Positions 18,400 through 26,955 are shown, counted from the stretch's first letter. The stretch: DNA of 64,000 nt from Symbiodinium natans (GCA_905221605.1 CAJNDS010002494.1:175001-239000); one strand, 5' to 3'. The notes: generated from the letters alone by a model not told the origin. A program made the numbers and translations.

Positions 18400-19269
18400 T
18401 CAATCCATATCACGATTATGAAAGAGGAGACTAAATGTGATATGGACGTTGTTTAAATCTATAACGTTGCCAGCCCCATCCGTTATTCTGAATGTCAACC
18501 TTTTGATGTTTCTTTTGGATACATTTATATAATCATATTCTGTTATTCCATAACTGTCACTAATAATCCCAGCAAAGGGAGCGTTTACAGGTATCTTTTT
18601 GATCACCGCGTTTGAAAATGCAGATGGACTGTGGAAATTATTATTTGATAACTCTGGACAGGAAATGTAAACATCAGGATAAGTCAATAAGTTAATGAAA
18701 CCAGTTGTCCAAGGAGCAGACGAAGTGAATGCGTCACCAACTGCTGTAGTGAAACCTAACACCTCATTTATTGAGTTAAGGTTATTAATGTCAACGCTGT
18801 TAGAGAAAGAACCAGCAACAGGTGGAATATCTGCATCAGTCAAGGGGATAAATACAACTTCACTATAGTTAGATGATATTATTATTTTATTGGTTAAGGT
18901 GTCGTATATAGCAGAATATGAGCCAGTCCTACCACCGCTGTCAAAGAAGGTATTTAATTGTGCTTGTATTGCGGTGGCTAGTTCTGGAGCTGTGTAATTT
19001 CCTATGGGTATTTCTATTCTTCTGTATGTTATTCCTTGTGGCGTAGCAGGTGGCAATATTTGATGTCTAAAGTATAGGTTCTGGTTGTTTGTGTTGATGG
19101 AATACCAAGCATTAGGTATAGCCACCTCGTGCACTTGCATAATGGTATTTTCGGGTATTTCAAAGGTGTCTTGTAGTTCTATTTTGAAATCCGATGTTGA
19201 CCTACTGTCGGAAACTCTGTATTTGGAATTGACGTACACTTTTTTATAAGTTAATGGTCTAGAACTCAT
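18400..19269 (-). CDS. Penton-like minor capsid protein
   Basis: 289 residues from ATG 19269. The start, YKKVYVNSKYRVSDSRSTSD followed by FKIELQDTFEIPENTIMQVH, and the pattern EVAIPNAWYSINTNNQNLYF match the N-terminus of the single-jelly-roll minor capsid (penton) proteins of Polinton-like viruses. The rest is beta-rich with few charges, and the end (ITFSLLFHNRDMD) fits a final jelly-roll strand. Known role: forms the pentamers at capsid vertices. It is divergent from the lipase-MCP block across a 49-bp AT-rich spacer. Family assignment is by pattern recall, not by search. Confidence 0.8.
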   Translation of the reverse strand: MSSRPLTYKKVYVNSKYRVSDSRSTSDFKIELQDTFEIPENTIMQVHEVAIPNAWYSINTNNQNLYFRHQILPPATPQGITYRRIEIPIGNYTAPELATAIQAQLNTFFDSGGRTGSYSAIYDTLTNKIIISSNYSEVVFIPLTDADIPPVAGSFSNSVDINNLNSINEVLGFTTAVGDAFTSSAPWTTGFINLLTYPDVYISCPELSNNNFHSPSAFSNAVIKKIPVNAPFAGIISDSYGITEYDYINVSKRNIKRLTFRITDGAGNVIDLNNVHITFSLLFHNRDMD

Positions 19270-19318
19270 ATTAATATATATTACTGATAAAATATTTTTA
19301 TAATCTTATTTATATACA

Positions 19319-19858
19319 ATGAAAATAGAACAACAGTTAAACAAGATGCTTGACGATAACAACAAGATTTCAAACTCACAGGGCATTAAGATGGCTTACG
19401 ATAAAGACAATAAAATTTATGTTAAGGGAAACAAGATGTACATCGGTGGTACGGTGAGTGCTACTAACTGGCTTGAAAATTTAACGAAGTTGCCATTTGG
19501 TGTTTTAGGTGGAGTTCGTGATATGGAGAGATACTTACAAGCAGAACATGTATCAAAAATTAATCCTCAAATAGACACAGTGGTGGGACATAGTCAGGCA
19601 GGGGTCGTAGCCTTACAGCTGGCGAAAGATTTTCCAGACAGGAATTTGAAGACGCGAACCTATAACAGCCCCACCTTCAGTATGGGATTCAAGCCAAATA
19701 CAGAACAACACAAAAGATTTAGAAAAGTTGGAGATGCCGTTAGTGCATTTGATGGTGGTGCGGTAAATGTATATACAGACTCACTCAATCCGTTAAAAAA
19801 CCATGACATGAGTGCATTTGATGGGGTTGATGAGTCTTTACCAGCAGGCGAAGTATAA
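19319..19858 (+). CDS. Lipase-like serine hydrolase of PLV type
   Basis: 179 residues from ATG 19319. VVGHSQAGVVALQ holds the nucleophile elbow G-H-S-Q-A-G with Ser92. VGDAVSAFDGG gives a candidate catalytic Asp139, and NHDMSAFDG gives His162, the order of class-3 lipases. There is no signal peptide. Viral lipases of this type are thought to act on host membranes during entry or release; this is family knowledge, not shown here. It lies directly before a 77-aa gene and the major capsid gene, in the same direction, suggesting late expression. All three catalytic residues are present. Confidence 0.82.
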   Translation: MKIEQQLNKMLDDNNKISNSQGIKMAYDKDNKIYVKGNKMYIGGTVSATNWLENLTKLPFGVLGGVRDMERYLQAEHVSKINPQIDTVVGHSQAGVVALQLAKDFPDRNLKTRTYNSPTFSMGFKPNTEQHKRFRKVGDAVSAFDGGAVNVYTDSLNPLKNHDMSAFDGVDESLPAGEV

Positions 19859-19877
19859 AAATATCAGTATAATTAAT

Positions 19878-20111
19878 ATGATGTTTAATAAACCAAAACA
19901 TATAAAAGAACCTAACAGAGTAGGTAAGCCATCCGAGAGTTTACAGTTTAAAGCCAAGTTGAACAAGAAGTTGAGTCATTCAGGATATGAAACCATAAGA
20001 GAAATAGTTGAGAAACACGAAGAGACTACAATATTACCGAAGAATGATAAACAGAATAATAAAAACTTGGATAGCCATAAAAGATATAGTAATAATAAAA
20101 AATCTAAATAA
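19878..20111 (+). CDS. Small basic viral protein, unknown
   Basis: From ATG 19878 the protein has 77 residues; an in-frame ATG at 19812 would overlap the lipase and is less likely, since TTAATATG just before 19878 looks like the usual start context. It is rich in Lys, Asn and Glu (NKPKHIKEPNRVGKPSES; SHKRYSNNKKSK). It sits 19 bp after the lipase and 10 bp before the major capsid gene. No family; possibly a small nucleic-acid-binding virion protein. Confidence 0.65.
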   Translation: MMFNKPKHIKEPNRVGKPSESLQFKAKLNKKLSHSGYETIREIVEKHEETTILPKNDKQNNKNLDSHKRYSNNKKSK

Positions 20112-20121
20112 TATATATAAC

Positions 20122-21588
20122 ATGGATTTAGTACTCGCTGAAAGTAACGACAATATGATAAACAGTCTCCAGTTCGGATTACCTGAATCAAGTAGTTACA
20201 TTACTGATAGAAAACAAGTCCACTTCCCTAGTGTATCTGGAAACATCTTCAGTAGTAGTAATGGAAATAAATATTTAAAGTTTGTCATCACAGGTGAAGA
20301 TAACAACTATATTGATTTGTCCAGTGTTTGTTTATTCTTTGACGTTGTTAATACATCCACCACTGCCGGACAATATTTACGCCCTTTAGGTGAGAGCCAC
20401 GCATTTTTCACAAGATACAGATGTAATGGGGCAGGACAACAGTTAAACGACATTGACAATTACAACCAAGTGTGCGAGGAAATGAAATCGTTCAAAAGTG
20501 AAGAAGTCCGAAATTTAGACGACATTCAGGAAGGTTGTTTAACCAGATACGACAGCAGAATTAACCGACTGTTCGCTTATACTATAGAAAGTCACGACGC
20601 AACAGCAACAGCAGGATCAAACCAAAGAGGTGCTGTTCTACCGAAGCTAACACGACTTAACACTACAGGAATTGAACAGGGTAAGTTCGTAAGAATGGGA
20701 CACAAGCCCGTTTGTGGATTTGTTCAATCTGGATATTATCCACCAATTCGGTATTGTCCTCTAGAATTTATTTTTGAGATTGTTTCAGATGCGGGTGAAC
20801 CAGTTATCAGACCAGCAACACCAGTTGCAGGAACTCAAGCCGCGGACGATGAAAACGGCTTATATTTTACAACACGCAATACTACTACAAGTTGGTCAAT
20901 TCAGAACTGCATCCTAAGATGTGAATTGATACAGGTGGACAATACCGTTAACAATAATATAGTTTCACATTTATTGAAAGGGGGTAGGCTTAGAATGGTT
21001 TACCCTGCCTATCACAGTTTTTCTCAAACCTTCGCCACTGGAAATACAGAAATCAATATGAACATTGTGAAATCTTCAACTCGTTTATCTCAGATGTTCT
21101 TCACCTTTAGCAACAGCAATATCAATAATGACAACACAGCAGGTAATTATGACAGAAAGAGATGGAATTACTTCTTTCATCCTATGGCAGTGACTATTGA
21201 TAATTTAGAAGGCGTAATTGATAGCGATAAACAAATTTCAGCACAAATACAAATAGCCAATAAGAAATTCCCAGAACAAGAAATATCAAGTATTGCTGAG
21301 TTTATGTATTTCCTTCGCAGAGCAGTAAATGTGATGTCGCCTTATTACGACGGCTTTTCAATTGATATTTATAGATACGCTAATGACAAATTTATTGGTG
21401 GTATTAACTTCGATAAGCAACCAGATATGAATTTTACAGGTTCTAACACTAAAATGGGAAGCTTAATTACTTTTAAAATCAAAGGAGCTAACGCAAATTT
21501 TGCACTAGGAATTGAAAGAGTTTTCATAACAGCCGTGTCAGAACAAATATTCGAGCTCTCGGAGAGTGCCTCAACGGTTTTAGATTAA
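20122..21588 (+). CDS. Major capsid protein, double jelly-roll type
   Basis: 488 residues from ATG 20122, which follows TAATATATATAAC; an upstream in-frame ATG at 20008 lies inside the preceding gene and is rejected. The N-terminus (ESNDNMINSLQFGLPESSSY; VHFPSVSGNIFSSSNGNKYL) and KFVITGEDNNYIDLSSVCLF match PLV-type major capsid proteins, with alternating beta strands, a long polar loop around residues 175-290 and a typical end (FALGIERVFITAVSEQIFEL). Length fits the 450-650 usual for the family. Role: trimeric capsomer of the icosahedral shell. The frame is intact. Family call by pattern recall. Confidence 0.87.
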   Translation: MDLVLAESNDNMINSLQFGLPESSSYITDRKQVHFPSVSGNIFSSSNGNKYLKFVITGEDNNYIDLSSVCLFFDVVNTSTTAGQYLRPLGESHAFFTRYRCNGAGQQLNDIDNYNQVCEEMKSFKSEEVRNLDDIQEGCLTRYDSRINRLFAYTIESHDATATAGSNQRGAVLPKLTRLNTTGIEQGKFVRMGHKPVCGFVQSGYYPPIRYCPLEFIFEIVSDAGEPVIRPATPVAGTQAADDENGLYFTTRNTTTSWSIQNCILRCELIQVDNTVNNNIVSHLLKGGRLRMVYPAYHSFSQTFATGNTEINMNIVKSSTRLSQMFFTFSNSNINNDNTAGNYDRKRWNYFFHPMAVTIDNLEGVIDSDKQISAQIQIANKKFPEQEISSIAEFMYFLRRAVNVMSPYYDGFSIDIYRYANDKFIGGINFDKQPDMNFTGSNTKMGSLITFKIKGANANFALGIERVFITAVSEQIFELSESASTVLD

Positions 21589-21648
21589 GAAGATTAAAAA
21601 AAGATTAATTGAATATAAATATTAATTTCTCAGATATTAATATTTATA

Positions 21649-23880
21649 ATGGCTTCATTAAACAATATGAGCACAGTATACGCCAACGAAATATACAAAA
21701 TATTTTCCACTGGCGTTAGTGAAATATCGGACACATATGCCACCAAGGCAGAACTAACAAGCATAAACACTGCGAACTCCGCAGATATAACAGCAAACAC
21801 CGATGCAATAGCAATTTTGAACACTAAACAACTGCAAAATTTTAATAATATTAATGATACTAATACTGATTTAACTAATAATTATCAAACCAACACAGCA
21901 TTAGCCACTAATTTTTATAATAAAACAGAAATTGATTCAACATTTAATAATTATTATACATCAACACAAATTGATACAAATTTATCAACTAATTACCAAA
22001 CTAATGCCCAGTTAGGGGTTAATTATTATAATAAAAGTGAGATTGATACAAATTTATCAACTAATTTCCAAACTAATACACAGTTGGCAACTAATTATTA
22101 TAATAAGGGTGAGGTAGATATATTACTAGCGGGGGCTGGATCTGGTGGATACACAGATACAGAAATTGATAACTTATTAGATCTACGAGTTCCAAAATCA
22201 GATTTTACTAATAGATTTAGTGCAAATCCTATTATTGATTGTTCTGCCCCAACTGTTATTCATAGTGGATTAACATTAAATAATTCAACTATAAATATTT
22301 CCCCAGTAGCAGGATTATTATTTAGCAATCAAACAGGAGGAGGTGATAAAGTTTTAGCAGAATTTAAAAATGCTACAAGTTATTTAACTTTACAAGGTGA
22401 TAAAATATTTTGTAATAATACATCAGATGATACAATAAAACAATTAGATTTATCAAATAATAACGCAGGGTATAAAATGTCAGGTAAAATTGAAACACCA
22501 ACAGGTGGTTTAGTAATAGAAAATACAGTAGATGCTAATTTATCATTTACAGTTAGAAATACTGATAATTATTTCACTTTTAATAATGATAGTATTGACT
22601 GTTATAATTCCGTTGGTGATACTGGAAGAATATTAAATTTAAATAATAATGCTAATGAATATGTTAAAACGCATTCAATATTAGTAGATACAGCATCAAA
22701 TACATTAACAGGAGGATATACATTAGATGTTGTTGATAGTGCTATTGTTAGACAAAATTTAAGAGTTGATGCTAATATAGATTTAACAAATAACACGGGT
22801 GATATTCAATTACCAACAGCAGGAATAGATATGTTTAGAAATAGGGGAGATGCTAATTATAATTTAAGAGTTAGAGACACACAGGGAGTTTTTGAATTTA
22901 GAAACAGAAATTTCAGATGTATGAACCCGAGCAATCCAGCAAATGGAACAGAGATGATATTACACGACACAGGAGGCGATTATCGTTTAAGAATAGGAAG
23001 TCAAACAACAGCAACAGTAGGAATAGGAAGACAATATAATTTTTCATATCATTTAACAGTAGGAGGCATAAGTAATTTTAACGAAACAAGAGTAGAAAAT
23101 GACGCAACATTTTTAGGGCAACAGTTATTAAGCACTGATGGAAGAATATTTCAACGAGCTGATGTTAATAATTCATTAAATATTATATCAACACAAGAAA
23201 TTAACCTTAGTCTTCAAAACGATAGAGCAAGTGATCCAACTACTGGGACTATTGCTTTACAATTAAACGACACTAACGGTATTACATTAAACAGAGCAGT
23301 TACAAACAATCAGACTTTTAATAGTATAGGTAATATCGTTGGTGAAGCAGATGTTATTAGTTGGGGGCGTTTTATGTTTCAAAATAGTAGTGAATTAAAG
23401 GAAGTTTTGGACACTCAATATAAGTTATATATCAGAAATGGAGACACAGCGGGAGAAATGAATTTAACAATAGGATTAGAATCATCAACGCCAGAAATTC
23501 AACTTACAGACGGGAAAGTAACTTTAGTTGGGCAATTAGAAATTACAAATACTGATGTATCAGGACAACAAAGAGTATTAATTAACAATCCAGATAATGA
23601 CGGATTGATTAGATTAAGTAATAATAATTTATCAAGATTAGACGCAACAAATACAGGCGTTGATGTTTACGGCTTCTTTACTACAACTAATAACGCTGAT
23701 ATTGGAGGAAATTTAACATGCGTTGCTTTAACTGAAACATCAGACTCTAAATTAAAAGAAAATGTTAAGGAAGCAAATATTAAAGAATGTTATAAAGCAG
23801 TCAAATATATCAAGCCGAAAACATATAATTTTATTAATGATGAAGACAAAAAAAAGTCATATTGGATTTATAGCAGATGA
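21649..23880 (+). CDS. Fibre protein with S74 chaperone start, frame broken near the end
   Basis: 743 residues from ATG 21649. Residues about 75-165 hold four variants of the NYYNKSEIDTNLSTN repeat common in phage and algal-virus tail fibres. A long Asn/Thr-rich beta-helix-like middle follows, with G-D-x-N pattern repeats. At about 705 SDSKLKEN opens an intramolecular chaperone of the endosialidase type (Peptidase_S74), with its Ser-Lys dyad region. The frame ends early at 23880 because of an A8 run at 23848-23855; the rest of the S74 domain continues in another frame to 24115. Role: host-attachment fibre; the chaperone helps trimerise it and then cleaves itself off. The break could be a real mutation, a sequencing error or slippage. 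Confidence 0.8.
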   Translation: MASLNNMSTVYANEIYKIFSTGVSEISDTYATKAELTSINTANSADITANTDAIAILNTKQLQNFNNINDTNTDLTNNYQTNTALATNFYNKTEIDSTFNNYYTSTQIDTNLSTNYQTNAQLGVNYYNKSEIDTNLSTNFQTNTQLATNYYNKGEVDILLAGAGSGGYTDTEIDNLLDLRVPKSDFTNRFSANPIIDCSAPTVIHSGLTLNNSTINISPVAGLLFSNQTGGGDKVLAEFKNATSYLTLQGDKIFCNNTSDDTIKQLDLSNNNAGYKMSGKIETPTGGLVIENTVDANLSFTVRNTDNYFTFNNDSIDCYNSVGDTGRILNLNNNANEYVKTHSILVDTASNTLTGGYTLDVVDSAIVRQNLRVDANIDLTNNTGDIQLPTAGIDMFRNRGDANYNLRVRDTQGVFEFRNRNFRCMNPSNPANGTEMILHDTGGDYRLRIGSQTTATVGIGRQYNFSYHLTVGGISNFNETRVENDATFLGQQLLSTDGRIFQRADVNNSLNIISTQEINLSLQNDRASDPTTGTIALQLNDTNGITLNRAVTNNQTFNSIGNIVGEADVISWGRFMFQNSSELKEVLDTQYKLYIRNGDTAGEMNLTIGLESSTPEIQLTDGKVTLVGQLEITNTDVSGQQRVLINNPDNDGLIRLSNNNLSRLDATNTGVDVYGFFTTTNNADIGGNLTCVALTETSDSKLKENVKEANIKECYKAVKYIKPKTYNFINDEDKKKSYWIYSR

Positions 23881-24115
23881 TATAAAAGACGCTAAAATGC
23901 CCTCTGAATGGGACAACATCGTATATTATAATGATGATGGTATGAAATTATTAGCATATAATAAAACAGCAGTTGTGCTTTGGGGTTGTGTGCAACAGAT
24001 TATACAAGAAAAAGATGAATTATTAGATATGGTTAAAACAATGAAAAAAGAAATGGCCACAATGAAGGGGGAAATAACACGATTAAAGAAGAAAAATAAA
24101 GATGAAAGTGATTAA
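23848..24115 (+). pseudogene. Out-of-frame C-terminal part of the fibre S74 domain
   Basis: In the frame that opens at 23762 and becomes meaningful after the A8 run, the protein reads IGFIADDIKDAKMPSEW, then YYNDDGMKLLAYNKTAVVLW and a terminal coiled coil with KKEMATMKGEITRLKK. I-G-F-I-A-(Q/D)-D is a hallmark of the S74 chaperone and directly continues the domain begun in the preceding frame. It has no start or promoter of its own. The two frames together make one gene whose reading is broken at 23848-23855. Confidence 0.8.
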
Positions 24116-24142
24116 ACATATATTATCTAAAATTAATATATA

Positions 24143-24544
24143 ATGATATATAGAGCAAAAATTTATTGGAAATATGAAGATGGTAAAGGTGGTTATTATA
24201 ATGAATACTTTTTAGATATGGAATTTACAATCAAAAAATTTGCTATTAAAGCCATATTTGATTATTTTATAAACCAATTATTTATAGAGTTTTTACATTA
24301 TTATCCGACCCTAAGAGAAGAAAACATACGCAACATAAAAGAAAACTATGGTAAATTTATAGAATATATTGATGATTACCAGTTTAAATATGTTATGGAT
24401 TTAGAAGAGATGTGGAATGATAAAGATAAAAAGGGAGGGTATAACTATTGGATTTATGAGGATTTATATGATGAGATGTGTGATGCTGATAAAGGACTAT
24501 TTTATGATATTGAAGAAATTGATAGGTATAAATTTCTAAATTAA
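24143..24544 (+). CDS. Acidic aromatic-rich viral protein, unknown
   Basis: 133 residues from ATG 24143, preceded by TTAATATATA. Rich in Tyr, Asp, Glu and Lys (WKYEDGKGGYYNEYFLDMEF; NYWIYEDLYDEMCDADKG). No membrane helix, zinc motif or known domain is visible. It follows the fibre gene in the same direction and probably belongs to the late block. Confidence 0.65.
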   Translation: MIYRAKIYWKYEDGKGGYYNEYFLDMEFTIKKFAIKAIFDYFINQLFIEFLHYYPTLREENIRNIKENYGKFIEYIDDYQFKYVMDLEEMWNDKDKKGGYNYWIYEDLYDEMCDADKGLFYDIEEIDRYKFLN

Positions 24545-24549
24545 TATAT

Positions 24550-24759
24550 ATGGGTTCTACATCTTCTAAATCTTCTGCTACTGAAAATATGAAACAAATA
24601 AAAGAGCTAGATATTCATGAAAAAACAAGAACAGATATATTACTATTCAATACTTTGAAAGATGTTATTGAAAGAGTTGAAAAACTAGAGGAAACAAAAA
24701 GTGATAAAATATATTATAAACTACCTGCTATAAACTTGTGTAGTTACTCATTGATTTAA
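24550..24759 (+). CDS. Small viral protein with N-myristoylation-like start
   Basis: 69 residues from ATG 24550, 5 bp after the previous stop, with AATATAT touching the ATG. MGSTSSKSS fits the N-myristoylation consensus (Gly2, Ser6, Lys7), which would anchor it to a membrane. The rest is a helical stretch, IKELDIHEKTRTD and IERVEKLEETKSD. A lipid-anchored protein would fit a virus that buds from or contains an internal membrane, but that is inference. No family recognised. Confidence 0.62.
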   Translation: MGSTSSKSSATENMKQIKELDIHEKTRTDILLFNTLKDVIERVEKLEETKSDKIYYKLPAINLCSYSLI

Positions 24760-24763
24760 TCAG

Positions 24764-24795
24764 TAAATATAAATTATCGTAATAATTTATATTTA
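24764..24795. terminator. Perfect 14-bp hairpin between convergent genes
   Basis: Arms TAAATATAAATTAT (24764-24777) and ATAATTTATATTTA (24782-24795) with loop CGTA lie exactly between the stop of the 69-aa gene and the end of the packaging ATPase gene. Probably ends or stabilises both transcripts. Confidence 0.6.
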
Positions 24796-25560
24796 TTAAT
24801 CATCGGAAACTTCAAACCGTTTTTCAAAGCGAATAAAAAACATATTATTAGCGTGTTTAGCGTTGGTGTTTATGTAGAAAAAAGAATAGGGAGCATCATT
24901 TACTGCTTGTTGGTACATATCATACAAAGTCTTCTTATCAACTAAAGCGCTGTTTTCTTCAATAAACGCATTAACTTCATTCATATTCTTAAGTCTAAAA
25001 ATGAATAACGCGCTACTGTTTAAACGGATGATAGGCGCTAAAACATTGTATTTTTGAGTGGACAAGATGACGCTAATAGCATTATGACGACCTCTGGTAA
25101 ATAATCCGTGAAGAATATTGGAGTATCTTACAAAACGTGGGTCATCACTAAAATCATCAATGACTATTAGTATACTGAATAAATCCTTGTCTTTGTTCTT
25201 CTTCTGGAACTCTATTACCTTGTGTTGGGTGTCTATTATTTTCTGTAAGGCAGTTGCGTCGTAATGATTGAAATATATCTGTTCCTTTTCCGAGTCCACT
25301 TTCATTACATCCTTTATGTACTTCTTCACTGCATTCCACGTGTCGTCCACATCCACACTAGGACTGAATATATAGATTCTCTCAAAGCTATTGCGGTAAA
25401 TCTTCAATATTAAGTTCTGTATCAAAACTGTTTTACCGCCTGTACTTGAAGCCACCGCCAACATTCTCGCAGGTAAAGATGGCATCATCTCATACTTACT
25501 GTTTTTGAACTGGTACTTGGGTATATCAATTGGTTCTACCGTCGGAACATTCTCGTTCAT
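24796..25560 (-). CDS. A32/FtsK-HerA-type DNA packaging ATPase
   Basis: 254 residues from ATG 25560. Walker A is ASSTGGKT (residues 37-44, Lys43) preceded by the hydrophobic strand MLAVA. Walker B is ILIVIDDFSDD (about 130-140). A downstream sensor-like stretch, NAISVILSTQKY, and FTRGRHN with a candidate arginine finger complete the pattern seen in poxvirus A32-like, PLV and virophage packaging ATPases. Length is typical for this short form. Role: pumps the linear viral genome into preformed capsids. The first Gly of the P-loop is Ala here, which is tolerated in this family as far as I recall. The frame is intact. Confidence 0.88.
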   Translation of the reverse strand: MNENVPTVEPIDIPKYQFKNSKYEMMPSLPARMLAVASSTGGKTVLIQNLILKIYRNSFERIYIFSPSVDVDDTWNAVKKYIKDVMKVDSEKEQIYFNHYDATALQKIIDTQHKVIEFQKKNKDKDLFSILIVIDDFSDDPRFVRYSNILHGLFTRGRHNAISVILSTQKYNVLAPIIRLNSSALFIFRLKNMNEVNAFIEENSALVDKKTLYDMYQQAVNDAPYSFFYINTNAKHANNMFFIRFEKRFEVSDD

Positions 25561-25597
25561 TATTAATATTAGTTAGAAAAATTATATGTTATAATAT

Positions 25598-25747
25598 ATG
25601 AATTACGGTGATTGCATTGATGTCATTGACAACCTTGAAGAAATAGAACAGATAATAATAACAACGCCTAGATATCGTAGGTGTTGCTACTCGGTGTTGG
25701 AAATATGTAAAGGGATTTTGCAATATTTAAAATTGAAGAAAAACTAA
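25598..25747 (+). CDS. Very small viral open frame, unknown
   Basis: A 49-residue frame from ATG 25598, directly preceded by TATAATATATG like neighbouring genes, ending TAA 25745-25747. It has four Cys, a CC pair within PRYRRCCYS, and a helical acidic start (VIDNLEEIEQIII). It is divergent from the packaging ATPase and 13 bp before the next gene. The start context is the main argument that it is real. Confidence 0.5.
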   Translation: MNYGDCIDVIDNLEEIEQIIITTPRYRRCCYSVLEICKGILQYLKLKKN

Positions 25748-25760
25748 TATACATTTATAT

Positions 25761-26162
25761 ATGAGCGATTCAAACAAAGAGAATAATAAAGATGGAACTG
25801 ATGGCGGCGTAAGTGTAAATAAAGATGGCATTAATTGTCTATTTTGTAGATGTAAGAGAAACACATACCATAAAGAAACTAAAACAACAACAGAAAATGA
25901 TAAGGTTGTTGTTAATGTTGTAGAAGACCGTTCTAGCTTTCGCATTGGAAAAGGCAGGAACGTATCACCAGACGATGGAATATTTAAACCAGATATAGCA
26001 CCACAAACTGGAGGCGTTGAACTTTGTAGCACAGGATGGAGTCAAAATCGGACAATTACACCCGAAGAGTGTGAGGAAAGACTAGATAAAATTGAAGAAG
26101 ACGTAGAAGAAGTAAAAAAAGATGTTAAACAATTGAAAACAAATTTGAATATTTTGGATTAA
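25761..26162 (+). CDS. Viral protein with CxxC-like pair and C-terminal coiled coil, unknown
   Basis: 133 residues from ATG 25761, with TATAT touching the ATG. An Asn/Asp/Lys-rich start is followed by CLFCRCKRNTYHKE (a possible zinc ligand set C-x2-C with a nearby Cys and His). The C-terminus is a clear coiled coil, ERLDKIEEDVEEVKKDVKQL. No family recognised. It is in the right arm of small genes. Confidence 0.65.
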   Translation: MSDSNKENNKDGTDGGVSVNKDGINCLFCRCKRNTYHKETKTTTENDKVVVNVVEDRSSFRIGKGRNVSPDDGIFKPDIAPQTGGVELCSTGWSQNRTITPEECEERLDKIEEDVEEVKKDVKQLKTNLNILD

Positions 26163-26499
26163 TATTTAAAAGTTAAAATCTAATATATATTGACAGTGTA
26201 TAGTCGCACAGCCATGCGAGTCTCGTTCCTCGCATCTTTTGAATTCCCCTCTTGGAACTGAAACAGGATGAACACCCCGAATGTGCGCCCATTGCTCCTA
26301 AATTGTGTGAGACCCAGACATCGTAAGTGAGCAAGAGAAAGGGGAGTATCTTGGAACACTTACATAATTTGGATATACATAAGATATATCCTTAATTAGT
26401 TTGGAATTTAGAATTTTCATAATTCAGTTTATGAAAATTTTAATATAAAAGTTTTATTATAAAAGTTTTTATTTAAAAACTTAATGTATATGTAAGTAT
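26163..26499. ncRNA. Intergenic region with candidate structured RNA
   Basis: This 337-bp gap contains an island (about 26192-26345) clearly less AT-rich than the rest of the viral block. It has a perfect 7-bp stem ATGCGAG (26214-26220) and CTCGCAT (26229-26235), and CCCCT near 26246 that could pair with AGGGG near 26340. No open frame of note. The shape suggests a viral non-coding RNA or replication/packaging element; it is not a recognisable tRNA. Confidence 0.4.
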
Positions 26500-26736
26500 A
26501 TGGGTGATAAACCTGACTTCAAGCAAGACGTCATACTGAGACTGGAGAGGATAGAGAAATTACTAAATGAAAGGTCTACAAGAAACTTTAACAGAACACC
26601 AGTTGATGCAACGTATGAGAACAAGAAGAACACATATTTGACTAAACTGAATAACAAGGAAATTTTACAACCGAAACAAACAACCCTTGACTATTACAAT
26701 ATAAAGTATAACGAAGAGACGAAAACCTATGCATAA
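26500..26736 (+). CDS. Small viral protein, unknown
   Basis: 78 residues from ATG 26500 (AGTATATG context). Helical start (DVILRLERIEKLLNERS), then a polar tail rich in Asn, Thr and Tyr. No family. It is 18 bp before the zinc-finger gene at 26755 and probably co-expressed with it. Confidence 0.62.
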   Translation: MGDKPDFKQDVILRLERIEKLLNERSTRNFNRTPVDATYENKKNTYLTKLNNKEILQPKQTTLDYYNIKYNEETKTYA

Positions 26737-26778
26737 TATTATCATCTAATAATAATGAGTGAATTAGATGATAATATT
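26735..26778. promoter_or_regulatory. Perfect 16-bp hairpin with a start codon in its loop
   Basis: Arms AATATTATCATCTAAT (26735-26750) and ATTAGATGATAATATT (26763-26778) match exactly. The 12-base loop holds ATG 26755 of the next gene. The 5' arm overlaps the end of the 78-aa gene. It could act as terminator of the first gene, as a control of the second, or both. Confidence 0.5.
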
Positions 26779-26955
26779 TCTGTTGAGTTTCCTACAGGCA
26801 GTGATTGTAAAACACAGTACATGCAATGTAAAGCATGTAAGCAAGTAAAATGTGTAGATGAGTTTGTAAGTAAGCATTATATGAAGGTATATAATAAAAC
26901 ATGTAGGGCTTGTTTAAATAATAATGAAAAATCTAGGCTTAAAGGGAAGGAATGA
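26755..26955 (+). CDS. Small zinc-finger viral protein
   Basis: 66 residues from ATG 26755. CKACKQVKCVDEFVSKHYMK followed by TCRACLNNN gives C-x2-C and C-x2-C pairs about 20 residues apart, the treble-clef or zinc-ribbon layout seen in small HNH-associated and regulatory viral proteins (the C-x-x-C ... F ... K-T-C-x-x-C pattern). Probably binds nucleic acid. The start codon sits in the loop of a perfect hairpin. Confidence 0.68.
   Translation: MSELDDNISVEFPTGSDCKTQYMQCKACKQVKCVDEFVSKHYMKVYNKTCRACLNNNEKSRLKGKE

Noticed and set aside
20008-20121. N-terminal extension of the major capsid protein
   Set aside because: It overlaps the 77-aa gene, is basic and unlike capsid starts; ATG 20122 has the TATA context and the typical first residues.
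26163-26499. tRNA or snRNA in the GC island
   Set aside because: No cloverleaf, no T-loop consensus and no snRNA signature could be found; kept only as an unnamed structured candidate.
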